Positions 1-8,333 of a stretch of DNA of 32,997 nucleotides are shown here, one piece after another. This stretch comes from Lentisphaerota bacterium (lineage in GTDB: Bacteria; Verrucomicrobiota; Kiritimatiellia; CAIQIC01; Lenti-01). The notes under the pieces are model-generated. The model had not been told where the DNA came from. It ran no database searches and saw only the letters and a list, made by a program, of their open reading frames with translations. A program made the position numbers and the translations under genes. Where the stretch lies: positions 1 to 32,997 of the forward strand of contig JAAZFE010000086.1 of assembly GCA_012511885.1 (NCBI GenBank), written 5' to 3'. Positions within the stretch are counted from its first letter, which is position 1. Each line of letters starts with the position of its first letter.

Positions 1-210
1 ATTCATCAACATGGATGAAAACATCTTTACTTATTGTTGCACTGCATGATGCGGATATTTGGATAAAAAAAATTATTTTTCATCCCTGTTGCCCTTCGGC
101 GCGACGATTCCAACCCGTCTGCGGCGTTATTCGGGGCTCGCAGTATGTCCATACCGCTTCGCCCCACCTGCCTTGCATCCGGGCCGGACTTGTCGCGTGA
201 ATGATCCAGG
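1..210. repeat. Intergenic TIR-type repeat element, copy A (left end truncated by the window edge)
   Basis: Left-end motif ATTCATCAACATGGATGAAAACAT (1-24) matches copy C (20809-). Right-end 27-mer CCGGACTTGTCGCGTGAATGATCCAGG (184-210) aligns without gaps to 8266-8292 and 20866-20892. Confidence 0.7.
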
Positions 211-313
211 ATAAGCGGATTTGCCCCCGGAAATGGCACGGGAATAGGTTTGATCCGCTTTTGCATGGGGAGTATTATAAAGCATTCAGGACAACCATCC
301 GGAGGACCAGTTT

Positions 314-1744
314 ATGAAACCGCTCATTTTTCTACTCGCAGTGCTGCCCCTATCGGCGCTGGCGGCGGGGCCGCAGATCACGATTTACAACGACGGATTT
401 GCCACGGTGAAGGAGGAGCGCGTGCTCGAGCTGACCGAGGGGGTGGCCGAGGTGCGGGTGACGGACATGTCGCGGAGGCTTGAGCCGGATTCGGTGATGG
501 TGCGCGAGCTGGGCGAGGAACCCTTCGGGCTGCAGATCCTCGAGCAGAGCTTTATCAACGACCCGCTCACTCAGGGTTTGCTGCTGCATCAGCTCGAGGG
601 TCAGACGGTGCGCTTCGAGGAAAAGCGCCGCGACGGCACGATCAAGGAGCATCTGGGCAAGGTGATCCGCAGCGGCTACATTCCGGGGGGGGGCAGCGAG
701 CAGCCGATCATCGAGACGGATGGCGCGGTGCGGTTTTCTTTGCCCGGCGAGCCGGTGTTCGAGGGGCTGGATCCGGCGGCGTTTTTGAAGCCGTCGCTGG
801 TGTGGCGGCTGGCCTCGCAGCGGGTGGGGGTCTGCCCGGTTGAGGTGGCCTATGTCACCGAGGGCATGAGCTGGGAAGCGACCTACAATCTGGTCATGCC
901 CGTCGAGGGGGGCGACACCTTTGACGTTTCCGGCTGGATTTCGCTGCGCAACGACACCGGCAAGGATTTTGCCGATACGGAGGTCAAGCTGATCGCGGGC
1001 GACGTGCAAAAGGTGCGGTCTCGTCACGAGCGGCCTGAGGGACTGATGCTGCGGGCCAGAATCGCAAGCATTCCCGACGCGATGCCTGAGGAGCGTTCTT
1101 TTGACGAATTCCACCTTTACACTCTACCGCGGCCGGTGCAGGTGCGGAACGGCGAACTCAAGCAGGTGGAGTTTCTGCGAGCCAGTGGCGTGCGGGGCAC
1201 CCGCTATTATGTCTATAATCCGCTGGTTGGTTTCGGGTTCGCCCGACGGACCAACACCGACTCCGATTATGGTCAAACCGCCAGCAAGAAGGTTGGCGTG
1301 CGCATCGAGATTGACAACCGCGAGGACAACCAGCTCGGGGTGCCTCTGCCCAAGGGGCGCATGCGCCTTTACCGAACGGACTTGGATGATCGGCGTGAAT
1401 TTATTGGCGAAAATGATCTCGACCACCTCCCCAAAAACGAGAAGCTCAAGCTCGAAATGGGCAGCGCCTTCGATTTGGTGGGCGAGCGCAAGCAGAAGGC
1501 GTTCAACGTGGACAGCACCGCCAAGCGCATGACCGAGACCATCGAGATCAAACTGCGCAACCGCAAGGAAAAGGAGGACGTGGAAATCCGGGTGATCGAG
1601 CCGCTCTATCGCGCGACCAACTGGAAGATCAGCGACGCCAGCGCCGAGTGGACGCCATACGACTCGCATACCATCGAGTTCCGCGTGCCGGTGCCGGCGG
1701 ACAGCGAAGCGGCGCTGACTTATCAGGTGACCTATTCATGGTGA
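314..1744 (+). CDS. Secreted DUF4139-like (mucoidy-inhibitor-A-like) protein
   Basis: 476-aa ORF with N-terminal signal peptide (MKPLIFLLAVLPLSALAAG). The YNDGFATVKEERVLEL start and VEVAYVTEGMSWEATYNL...LRNDTGKDF...VKLIAGDV segment are typical of DUF4139 proteins. Confidence 0.8.
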   Translation: MKPLIFLLAVLPLSALAAGPQITIYNDGFATVKEERVLELTEGVAEVRVTDMSRRLEPDSVMVRELGEEPFGLQILEQSFINDPLTQGLLLHQLEGQTVRFEEKRRDGTIKEHLGKVIRSGYIPGGGSEQPIIETDGAVRFSLPGEPVFEGLDPAAFLKPSLVWRLASQRVGVCPVEVAYVTEGMSWEATYNLVMPVEGGDTFDVSGWISLRNDTGKDFADTEVKLIAGDVQKVRSRHERPEGLMLRARIASIPDAMPEERSFDEFHLYTLPRPVQVRNGELKQVEFLRASGVRGTRYYVYNPLVGFGFARRTNTDSDYGQTASKKVGVRIEIDNREDNQLGVPLPKGRMRLYRTDLDDRREFIGENDLDHLPKNEKLKLEMGSAFDLVGERKQKAFNVDSTAKRMTETIEIKLRNRKEKEDVEIRVIEPLYRATNWKISDASAEWTPYDSHTIEFRVPVPADSEAALTYQVTYSW

Positions 1745-1753
1745 GGAAGGTGG

Positions 1754-1880
1754 TTTTCCACGGCGTGGAAAGAAAGTTTCCACAGTGTGGAAAATAATTT
1801 TCCATAGCGTGGAAAAATCCAGAAAAAGTTTTCCATAGCGTGGAAAAAATGGGAAAAAAGTTTCCATGGCGTGGAAAAAA
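1754..1880. repeat. Array of five imperfect palindromes, consensus TTTTCCAYRGYGTGGAAAA
   Basis: Units at 1754-1771, 1777-1794, 1798-1817, 1829-1849 and 1861-1880, read directly. Confidence 0.9.
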
Positions 1881-1891
1881 GCGAGTAGAGC

Positions 1892-2830
1892 ATGAAGGCG
1901 CATAGACAACTGACAAGTTTGCTGCTGGCGGTGCTGCTGTCGGCCGCGCCGGGTTTCGGCGCGCCGGTGATCCGGCATGAGCCGGCCAAGGTGGCCGAGA
2001 AGGGGCAGCCGCTGGGGGTGCGGGTGACCGTGCGCGACGCGGCGGCGCGGGTGGAATCGGTGTGGGTGCTGTACACGCCGTCGCGGGGCACCACGCCGTT
2101 CCGGCAGACGCTGACCAGCTCGGGCGCGGGAATCTGGTATGGATCAATCCCGGGGCACATGATCGGGCCGGGCAAGCAGCTACTGTATTACATTCAGGCG
2201 GAGAACGCGGACGGGGAGTCGGCGGAGACGGAGTGGCACACGGTGCGCGTCGAGGAGAGCGGCGTGGCGCCGGAGGCCATCCCCGCGGCCAGCGCGGTGG
2301 CCGAGCAGGCTCGCCGCCAAGCCCAGACGCCCGCTCCAGCACCCGCCCCCGCCCCGGCGGCCAGCACGCGCAGCAAGTATTTGATCCCCGGCGCAGTGAT
2401 TGTCGGTGGAGCGGTGGCGGTGGGGGGGGCGCTGGCGATTTCGCACAGCAGCAGCAGCAGCGGGGGCGGCGGCCACGCGGCGGTGACGAATGCCAACTTC
2501 GGAGGCAACTACGCGTTTTGCTTTAGTCCGACCGCCACGGAAACGAACGTGGCGCAGGTGTGCGACAGCGGCCTGGTGAATGTCTATGTGCGCTCGGGCG
2601 TGGTCGAGGTGGTCGGGCTGTGGGCGGCGGAAATCTGGTCCACCCCGCTCAACGGACATGTGTTTTCCGTGGCGAAGACGGTGCCGGCGCGGGGGGATTT
2701 TCCGGAGTCCTATGTGATTTTGACGGGGGAGATTCGCGGGGAACGCTGCACGGTGATGGTGAGCGGTTATTCGCGGGACCCGGACGCGCCGGGCAACTAT
2801 CAGGGGCAGCTGGATACAACCATGAGATAG
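1892..2830 (+). CDS. Hypothetical secreted/membrane-anchored protein with a Pro/Ala linker and one internal TM segment
   Basis: 312-aa ORF with signal peptide (MKAHRQLTSLLLAVLLSAAPGFGA), low-complexity TPAPAPAPAPAAS linker, and hydrophobic YLIPGAVIVGGAVAVGGALAI. Confidence 0.75.
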   Translation: MKAHRQLTSLLLAVLLSAAPGFGAPVIRHEPAKVAEKGQPLGVRVTVRDAAARVESVWVLYTPSRGTTPFRQTLTSSGAGIWYGSIPGHMIGPGKQLLYYIQAENADGESAETEWHTVRVEESGVAPEAIPAASAVAEQARRQAQTPAPAPAPAPAASTRSKYLIPGAVIVGGAVAVGGALAISHSSSSSGGGGHAAVTNANFGGNYAFCFSPTATETNVAQVCDSGLVNVYVRSGVVEVVGLWAAEIWSTPLNGHVFSVAKTVPARGDFPESYVILTGEIRGERCTVMVSGYSRDPDAPGNYQGQLDTTMR

Positions 2831-2837
2831 GGAAGAG

Positions 2838-3365
2838 ATGACGACGAGCTTTTTGAAATTGGCGGAACAGCGGCGCAGCGTGCGGGCCTACAAGCCGGAG
2901 GCGGTGCCGGAGGAGTTGTTGCAGCAGGTATTGGAGGCGGGCCGTTTGGCGCCGTCGGCGGTCAACAAGCAGCCGTGGCGTTTTGTGGTGGTGCGCGAGG
3001 AGATGAACCGGCGGGCGCTGGGCGCGGCCTACGCGCGCGAATGGTTCTGGAAGGCGCCGGTGATCATCGTGGTGTGCGTCCTGCCGGACGAGGCTTGGCG
3101 GCGGTCGTTCGACGGCCAGAACTACGCGCTGGTGGACGGGGCGCTGGCGATGGACCACATGCAGTTGGCGGCGGCCGAGCTGGGCCTGGGCACCTGCTGG
3201 ATCGGCGCGTTTGATCCCGAGGCGGTGCGCACGATTCTGGGGCTGCCCGACGGCGTGAAGGTGGTGGGCATGACGCCGCTGGGCTATCCCGATGTCGAGC
3301 CGAATCCGCGTCCGCGTTCGCGCCGCCCGCTGGGCGAAACGGTGCTCAAGGAGCGCTGGTCCTAG
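2838..3365 (+). CDS. Nitroreductase family protein
   Basis: RRSVRAYKPEAVPEELLQQVLEAGRLAPSAVNKQPWRFVVV motif, plus ALAMDHMQLAAAELGLGTCWIGAF. Confidence 0.92.
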   Translation: MTTSFLKLAEQRRSVRAYKPEAVPEELLQQVLEAGRLAPSAVNKQPWRFVVVREEMNRRALGAAYAREWFWKAPVIIVVCVLPDEAWRRSFDGQNYALVDGALAMDHMQLAAAELGLGTCWIGAFDPEAVRTILGLPDGVKVVGMTPLGYPDVEPNPRPRSRRPLGETVLKERWS

Positions 3366-3399
3366 GCGCGGGGCGCCGCGCCCAGGAGGGAGCAAGGCT

Positions 3400-5457
3400 A
3401 TGGCGGAGTTCCAGCTCATCTCGTCTTTTCAGCCGACGGGTGATCAGCCCGAGGCGATCGAGGCGCTGGTCGAGGCGTTCCGCTCGGGCCGGCGGTACCG
3501 CACGCTCGAGGGGGTGACCGGCTCGGGCAAGACCTTCACCATGGCCAATGTGATTGAGCGGCTGGGCCGTCCCACGCTGGTGATCAGCCACAACAAGACG
3601 TTGGCCGCACAGCTCTACGCGGAGCTCAAGGAGTTTTTCCCGAACAACGCGGTCGAATATTTCGTGAGCTACTACGACTATTATCAGCCCGAGGCGTACA
3701 TTCCGCAGACCGACACCTATATCGAGAAGGATGCCAGCATCAACGAGGAGATCGAGCGGCTGCGGCTGGCGGCCACCAACTCGCTGATCCACCGCGAGGA
3801 TGTGATCATTGTGGCCTCGGTGTCGTGCATCTACGGCATCGGGTCGCCCGAGGATTACCGCGGGATGCTGGTGGCGCTGCGCAAGGGCGAGGAGCACTCC
3901 CGCGATGAGATCATGCGCAAGCTGGTGGATGTGCAGTATCACCGCAACGACATCGCCACCCTGCCCGGCACGTTCCGCGCGCGCGGCGACACGCTGGACG
4001 TGTTCCCGTCCTATACCAAGGACGGCATCCGCATCGAGTTTTTCGGCGACACCATCGAGGGGCTGCGGCGGATTGATCCGCTGACCGGCAAGACCCTTGA
4101 GACGCTCGACCATGCCACGGTGTCGCCCGCGCGGCACTTTGTGATGCCCGAGGAAAAGTTGGCGCCAGCCATTGTCCGCATCGAGAAGGAACTGGAGGAA
4201 CGCGTGGCCGAGCTCGAGCGCGGCCAGAAGCTGCTCGAAGCCCAGCGCCTGCGCATGCGCACCACCTATGACCTCGAGATGCTGCGCGAGGTCGGCTATT
4301 GCAGCGGCATCGAAAACTATTCCGGGCCGCTCTCGGGGCGACCGCGCGGCTCGCGGCCGAGTACGCTGATGGACTTTTTCGGCGAGGGCTTTTTGACGAT
4401 CATTGACGAGTCGCATGTGACGCTGCCGCAGATCCGGGGCATGTTCAACGGCGACCAGGCGCGCAAGCACACGCTGGTGGAGAACGGTTTCCGGCTGCCG
4501 TCGGCGCTGGACAATCGTCCGCTGAGCTATGACGAGTTCATCCAATTGGCCGGGCAGGTGCTGTTCACCTCGGCCACGCCGGGGCCGCTGGAACTCGAGC
4601 TGGGCGGCAAGCCGGTGCGGCAGATCATCCGGCCCACCGGGATTTTGGACCCCGAGGTGGACGTGCGTCCGCTCGAGGGTCAGATTGACGATCTGATCGA
4701 GGAGGTGCGCCAGTGCGCCGCCCGTCGCGAACGGGTGCTGGTGACCACGCTGACCAAGCGGACGGCCGAGGACTTGGCGACCTATCTGCAGGACATCGGT
4801 ATCCGTTGCAAGTATCTGCACTCGGACATCACCGCGCTGGAGCGGGTGGGCATTCTGCGCGGGCTGCGCAAGGCGGACTTCGACTGCCTGATCGGCATCA
4901 ACTTGCTGCGCGAGGGTCTGGACCTGCCCGAGGTGGCGCTGGTGGCCGTGCTGGACGCGGACAAGGAGGGTTTTCTGCGCAGCGAGACCTCGCTGATCCA
5001 AACGGCCGGGCGCGCCGCCCGCCACCTGCGCGGCCGGGTGATCCTCTACGCCGACCGGGTGACGGATTCGATGCGGCGCATGATGGAGCTGACCCGCGAG
5101 CGCCGGCTGCAGCAGGAGGCCTACAACCTGGCCAACCACATCACGCCGCAACAGATTGAAAAAGCGATCAGCGAGAGTCTGGCGCAGGATGAAAAGGCGC
5201 GCGAGGCCGAGGATTATGTGGTGCGCGAGGGGGCGGAGGACTTTGACGTGGCGCAGGCCATTGCCGAGATGGAGCGCGAAATGTTTGAGGCCGCCGAGTC
5301 TATGGAATTCGAGCGCGCGGCCATGCTGCGCGACCAAATTTTTGAGCTGAAGCAGGCGGAAAATCCATTCAAGGGACTGCACCAGTCCAAGCCGCGCAAA
5401 CCGACGGTGTACAAGATCAAGAAAAAGCCGCGGTTTCCCCGGCGTAAAAAACGGTAG
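3400..5457 (+). CDS. uvrB: Excinuclease ABC subunit UvrB
   Basis: Start chosen at MAEFQLISSFQPTGDQPEAIEAL with upstream AGGAGGG. Walker A GVTGSGKTFTMAN, beta-hairpin YYDYYQPEAYIPQTDTYIEKD, and the C-terminal UVR motif are present. Confidence 0.98.
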   Translation: MAEFQLISSFQPTGDQPEAIEALVEAFRSGRRYRTLEGVTGSGKTFTMANVIERLGRPTLVISHNKTLAAQLYAELKEFFPNNAVEYFVSYYDYYQPEAYIPQTDTYIEKDASINEEIERLRLAATNSLIHREDVIIVASVSCIYGIGSPEDYRGMLVALRKGEEHSRDEIMRKLVDVQYHRNDIATLPGTFRARGDTLDVFPSYTKDGIRIEFFGDTIEGLRRIDPLTGKTLETLDHATVSPARHFVMPEEKLAPAIVRIEKELEERVAELERGQKLLEAQRLRMRTTYDLEMLREVGYCSGIENYSGPLSGRPRGSRPSTLMDFFGEGFLTIIDESHVTLPQIRGMFNGDQARKHTLVENGFRLPSALDNRPLSYDEFIQLAGQVLFTSATPGPLELELGGKPVRQIIRPTGILDPEVDVRPLEGQIDDLIEEVRQCAARRERVLVTTLTKRTAEDLATYLQDIGIRCKYLHSDITALERVGILRGLRKADFDCLIGINLLREGLDLPEVALVAVLDADKEGFLRSETSLIQTAGRAARHLRGRVILYADRVTDSMRRMMELTRERRLQQEAYNLANHITPQQIEKAISESLAQDEKAREAEDYVVREGAEDFDVAQAIAEMEREMFEAAESMEFERAAMLRDQIFELKQAENPFKGLHQSKPRKPTVYKIKKKPRFPRRKKR

Positions 5458-5614
5458 AAGTTTTTGCTGGGCGATAACTGGTCGGGCTGGATTCCGCGGG
5501 GGAGGGGGGGTAGGATGCAACGAGCGAATGTGGATTGTTGCCGGCAGTGCGCCGGCGGAACAGGCGTGCCGCGAGTTGGCCGAATGTGACGATCCGGGAG
5601 TGGAGAGAAGAATC

Positions 5615-6493
5615 ATGAGCGAGAATGTGCTGCCCCTTGAACAACAGCCGGATGTGCGCGAACTGATCGAGCGCGAGCTGCGCGAGGATGTGGGGCCGGG
5701 CGATGCCACCACGCTGGCGCTGGTCGAGCGGAATGCCAAGGCCACGGCGCGGATTGTGGCGCGCGAGGAGCTGGTGCTCGCGGGCGTGAAAGTGGCGGCG
5801 GAGGTTTTCCGTTTTCTGGATCCGCAATTGCAGATCACCCTCGATCTGGCGGATGGCTGCCGCGCGCGCGCCGGCGACCAGGTGCTGACGGTGTCCGGCC
5901 CGGCGCGGGCGATCCTTTCGGCTGAGCGCACCGCGCTCAACCTGCTGCAGCGGCTCTCCGGCATTGCCACGGCCGCGGCCTGCCTCGTGCGGATTGTCAG
6001 CGACTACGGCACGCAAATTCTGGACACGCGCAAGACCGCGCCGGGGATGCGCCGGCTGGATAAATATGCGGTGGCCTGCGGCGGGGGGACGAACCATCGG
6101 GCCGGGCTGCACGACGCCATCTTGATCAAGGACAACCATCTCGCGTTCTGGACGCGCGGCAGCAAGGGCAGTCTGGCCGACGCCGTGCGCGCGGCGCGAG
6201 CGGCTTATCCGGGGTTGCTGGTGGAGATCGAAGTGGACACCCTGACCCAGCTCGAGGAGGCACTGCCGGCCCAACCCGACTGGGTGCTGCTGGATAACAT
6301 GCCTCCCGGGGATGTGGCCGAAGCGGTGGCTCTCTGCTCCGGGATTTGCCGCACGGAGGCGTCGGGCGGAATTACCTCGGCCAATGTGCGCGAGTACGCG
6401 CGGACCGGCGTCACGGCCATTTCGATCGGCGCGTTGACCCACTCGGTACGGGCGGTGGATCTGGCGCTCGAACTGGATGCGGCCGGAAGTTGA
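5615..6493 (+). CDS. nadC: Nicotinate-nucleotide pyrophosphorylase (carboxylating)
   Basis: ILDTRKTAPGMRRLDKYAVACGGGTNHRAGLHDAILIKDNH and VEIEVDTLTQLEEAL...LLDNM motifs. Start at MSENVLPLEQQPD preceded by GGAGAGAAG. Confidence 0.96.
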   Translation: MSENVLPLEQQPDVRELIERELREDVGPGDATTLALVERNAKATARIVAREELVLAGVKVAAEVFRFLDPQLQITLDLADGCRARAGDQVLTVSGPARAILSAERTALNLLQRLSGIATAAACLVRIVSDYGTQILDTRKTAPGMRRLDKYAVACGGGTNHRAGLHDAILIKDNHLAFWTRGSKGSLADAVRAARAAYPGLLVEIEVDTLTQLEEALPAQPDWVLLDNMPPGDVAEAVALCSGICRTEASGGITSANVREYARTGVTAISIGALTHSVRAVDLALELDAAGS

Positions 6494-7177
6494 ATGGGCG
6501 GTCGTTTGGCCACTCCGTCAATTCATGCCTCGCGTTTTCCGGATCATGACACGATGACCATGGGGGGGGCGTTGACGTTTGGCATTCCGCGCCGCTGGCT
6601 GGCGGTGACGGGCTCGACGAACGACACGGCTCGGGATTGGGCGCTAGTCGGCGCGCCGCAGGGGGCCCTGATGGTGGCGAGCGAACAAACCCGCGGGCGA
6701 GGTCAGCAGGGGAAACCCTGGAGTTCGCCGCGGGGGAAGGGGCTGTACGCATCGGTGGTTCTGCGGCCGGACTGGCCGGCGGAGCGCGCCGCGGATTTGA
6801 CTATTTTGGCGGGCATGGCGGCCTATGGCGCGTTGCGCGAGCTCGGCGTGCCGGAGTTGAGCGTCAAACGACCCAACGACATTCTCAGCGGCGGCAAAAA
6901 GCTGGCGGGCGTGCTGGTCGAGTCGCGTGTCGGGCGCGGGGGCATGGACTTCGCCATTGCGGGCATCGGGATCAATGTTGCGCAAACCATGGAGGAGCTG
7001 CCGGCCGACGTGCGCGAGAGCGCGACATCGTTGGCGCTGGTTGGCGCGCGGGTTTCCGTTGACCATGTGCTCGACCGCCTGCTAGCTTCATGGAGTGCGG
7101 TGGTCAATATGCCGCCGGCGGCTTTGCGCGAGGGCTGGAGCGCGGCGGGCGCACGGGAAAAAGAGGCGAGGCAATGA
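6494..7177 (+). CDS. birA: Biotin--[acetyl-CoA-carboxylase] ligase, catalytic domain only
   Basis: GSTNDTARDWA, QTRGRGQQGKPWSSPRGKGLYASVVLRP, VKRPNDILSGGKKLAGVLVES and GIGINVAQ. The start codon is uncertain; downstream ATGs at about 6554 and 6560 are alternatives. Confidence 0.92.
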   Translation: MGGRLATPSIHASRFPDHDTMTMGGALTFGIPRRWLAVTGSTNDTARDWALVGAPQGALMVASEQTRGRGQQGKPWSSPRGKGLYASVVLRPDWPAERAADLTILAGMAAYGALRELGVPELSVKRPNDILSGGKKLAGVLVESRVGRGGMDFAIAGIGINVAQTMEELPADVRESATSLALVGARVSVDHVLDRLLASWSAVVNMPPAALREGWSAAGAREKEARQ

Positions 7178-7917
7178 ACATCATGGTGGTGAATATCGGG
7201 AATTCCCGCACGGCGGCGGGCTGGTACCGGCGCGACAAGATCCGGCGCTCCGCCTGGACCGAAACCGAGACGCCAGTGATTCTTGAGGCGGTGGCCAACG
7301 GCGAAGTGCCGGACGTGATTTTTTTGAGTTCGGTGGTGCCGAAAAGCAACCGCGCCTGGACCCGGCTGCTGCGCGCCACATTTCCGCGCGTGCCGCACAT
7401 CTGGATGGACCACCGGCTGGACATGGGGATCAAGGTGGATTTGAAGCGCCCGGACCAGACCGGGCACGACCGCTTTGCCAACGCGGTGGCGGGGGCGGAC
7501 CTGGTGGGCGCGCCATGCATCATTTGCGACTTCGGCACGGCCACCACGTTCAACGTGGTTCTGCCCCGGCGCGGTTTTGTGGGCGGGGCCATCGTGCCGG
7601 GCTACGGACTGTGGTTCGAGGCACTGGGCGGGCTGGCTCAACTGCCGCACCTGACCCCGCGCAAGATCCAGGTGGCCACCGGCCGCAACACCGAGGAAGC
7701 CATCCGGCTCGGCGCGCAGTGGGGCTACCGGGGCATGATCATGGAGGTGCTGCAGCGCCTCAAGCGGGCCTGCGGCCGCAATGAACCGAACCTGTGCGCC
7801 ACGGGGGGCCATGCCAAGGCAGTCATGCGCCACACCGGGCTCAAGATTCCGGTCAGACCGGATCTGACCCTGCACGGGCTGGCCAAAATTTGCGAGCGCA
7901 ACGTCGTGGAGGTGTAG
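7174..7917 (+). CDS. coaX: Type III pantothenate kinase
   Basis: VNIGNSRTAAGWY, PDQTGHDRFANAVAGADL, DFGTATTFNVV and GGAIVPGYGLWFEAL. ATGA overlap with birA stop (7174-7177). Confidence 0.93.
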   Translation: MNIMVVNIGNSRTAAGWYRRDKIRRSAWTETETPVILEAVANGEVPDVIFLSSVVPKSNRAWTRLLRATFPRVPHIWMDHRLDMGIKVDLKRPDQTGHDRFANAVAGADLVGAPCIICDFGTATTFNVVLPRRGFVGGAIVPGYGLWFEALGGLAQLPHLTPRKIQVATGRNTEEAIRLGAQWGYRGMIMEVLQRLKRACGRNEPNLCATGGHAKAVMRHTGLKIPVRPDLTLHGLAKICERNVVEV

Positions 7918-7955
7918 TCCCGGGGCGCGGCCCCTTCGGGCGGCACGCGGACCAG

Positions 7956-8292
7956 CCTGAATAATTCACCAGCCTGGTTGAAATAATCTTATACCTCGGA
8001 GCATCTGGTGAAGGTATTTGGCAGGGCTGATCGTGTGAATGCACGTGAGAAATTTATTCTCACTTATAATAAGTGAGAATATGAGAATACATATCTTACT
8101 TGAAACCAATATATTACAACTATTACATTTAGTAAAACCATTCTCACTTATTATAATATATGAGAATGGATTTGTTTTTTGACGTGGCGTTTTCAGCTCT
8201 TCGACGGAGCATTCGGGCGTACAAAATATACCCAGCAGGTTTGCCCCGCATGTCTTGAATTCTGATCGGATTTGACGCGTAAATTATTCAGG
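7956..8292. repeat. Intergenic TIR element, copy B (337 bp, AT-rich core)
   Basis: Left CCTGAATAATTCA (7956-7968) is an inverted repeat of right TAAATTATTCAGG (8280-8292), differing at one position. The right 27-mer aligns with copies A and C. Confidence 0.75.
8045..8169. repeat. Cluster of GTGAGAA/TTCTCAC palindromes in an AT-rich island
   Basis: GTGAGAA-ATTTA-TTCTCAC (8045-8063); ATTCTCACTTAT-A-ATAAGTGAGAAT (8056-8080), a perfect 12-bp inverted repeat; CCATTCTCACTTATTATAATATATGAGAATGG (8138-8169) with 16-bp arms and 2 mismatched pairs. Confidence 0.9.
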
Positions 8293-8297
8293 TATGT

Positions 8298-8325
8298 TGC
8301 GGCTTCCATCGGCCGCATTGTTTTT
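8298..8325 (+). terminator. Putative intrinsic terminator
   Basis: TGCGGC-TTCCATCG-GCCGCA hairpin followed by TTGTTTTT on the + strand. Confidence 0.5.
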
Positions 8326-8333
8326 CCAAGGCT

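Noticed and set aside
15-266. 61-aa and 79-aa ORFs at the left edge
   Set aside because: They lie within the repeated intergenic element (copy A). Translations share nothing with known proteins, and both strands are open by chance.
3346-5970. 874-aa minus-strand ORF opposite uvrB/nadC
   Set aside because: His/Arg/Leu-rich shadow ORF, antisense to two unambiguous conserved genes.
7918-7955. GGGGC-GCG-GCCCC hairpin just after coaX as a terminator
   Set aside because: Short stem with no T-tract on either strand.
8045-8169. CRISPR-like interpretation of the GTGAGAA repeats, and likewise of the TTTTCCA array at 1754-1880
   Set aside because: Units are palindromic, 17-32 bp, with spacers too short and irregular, and no cas genes are present in the window.
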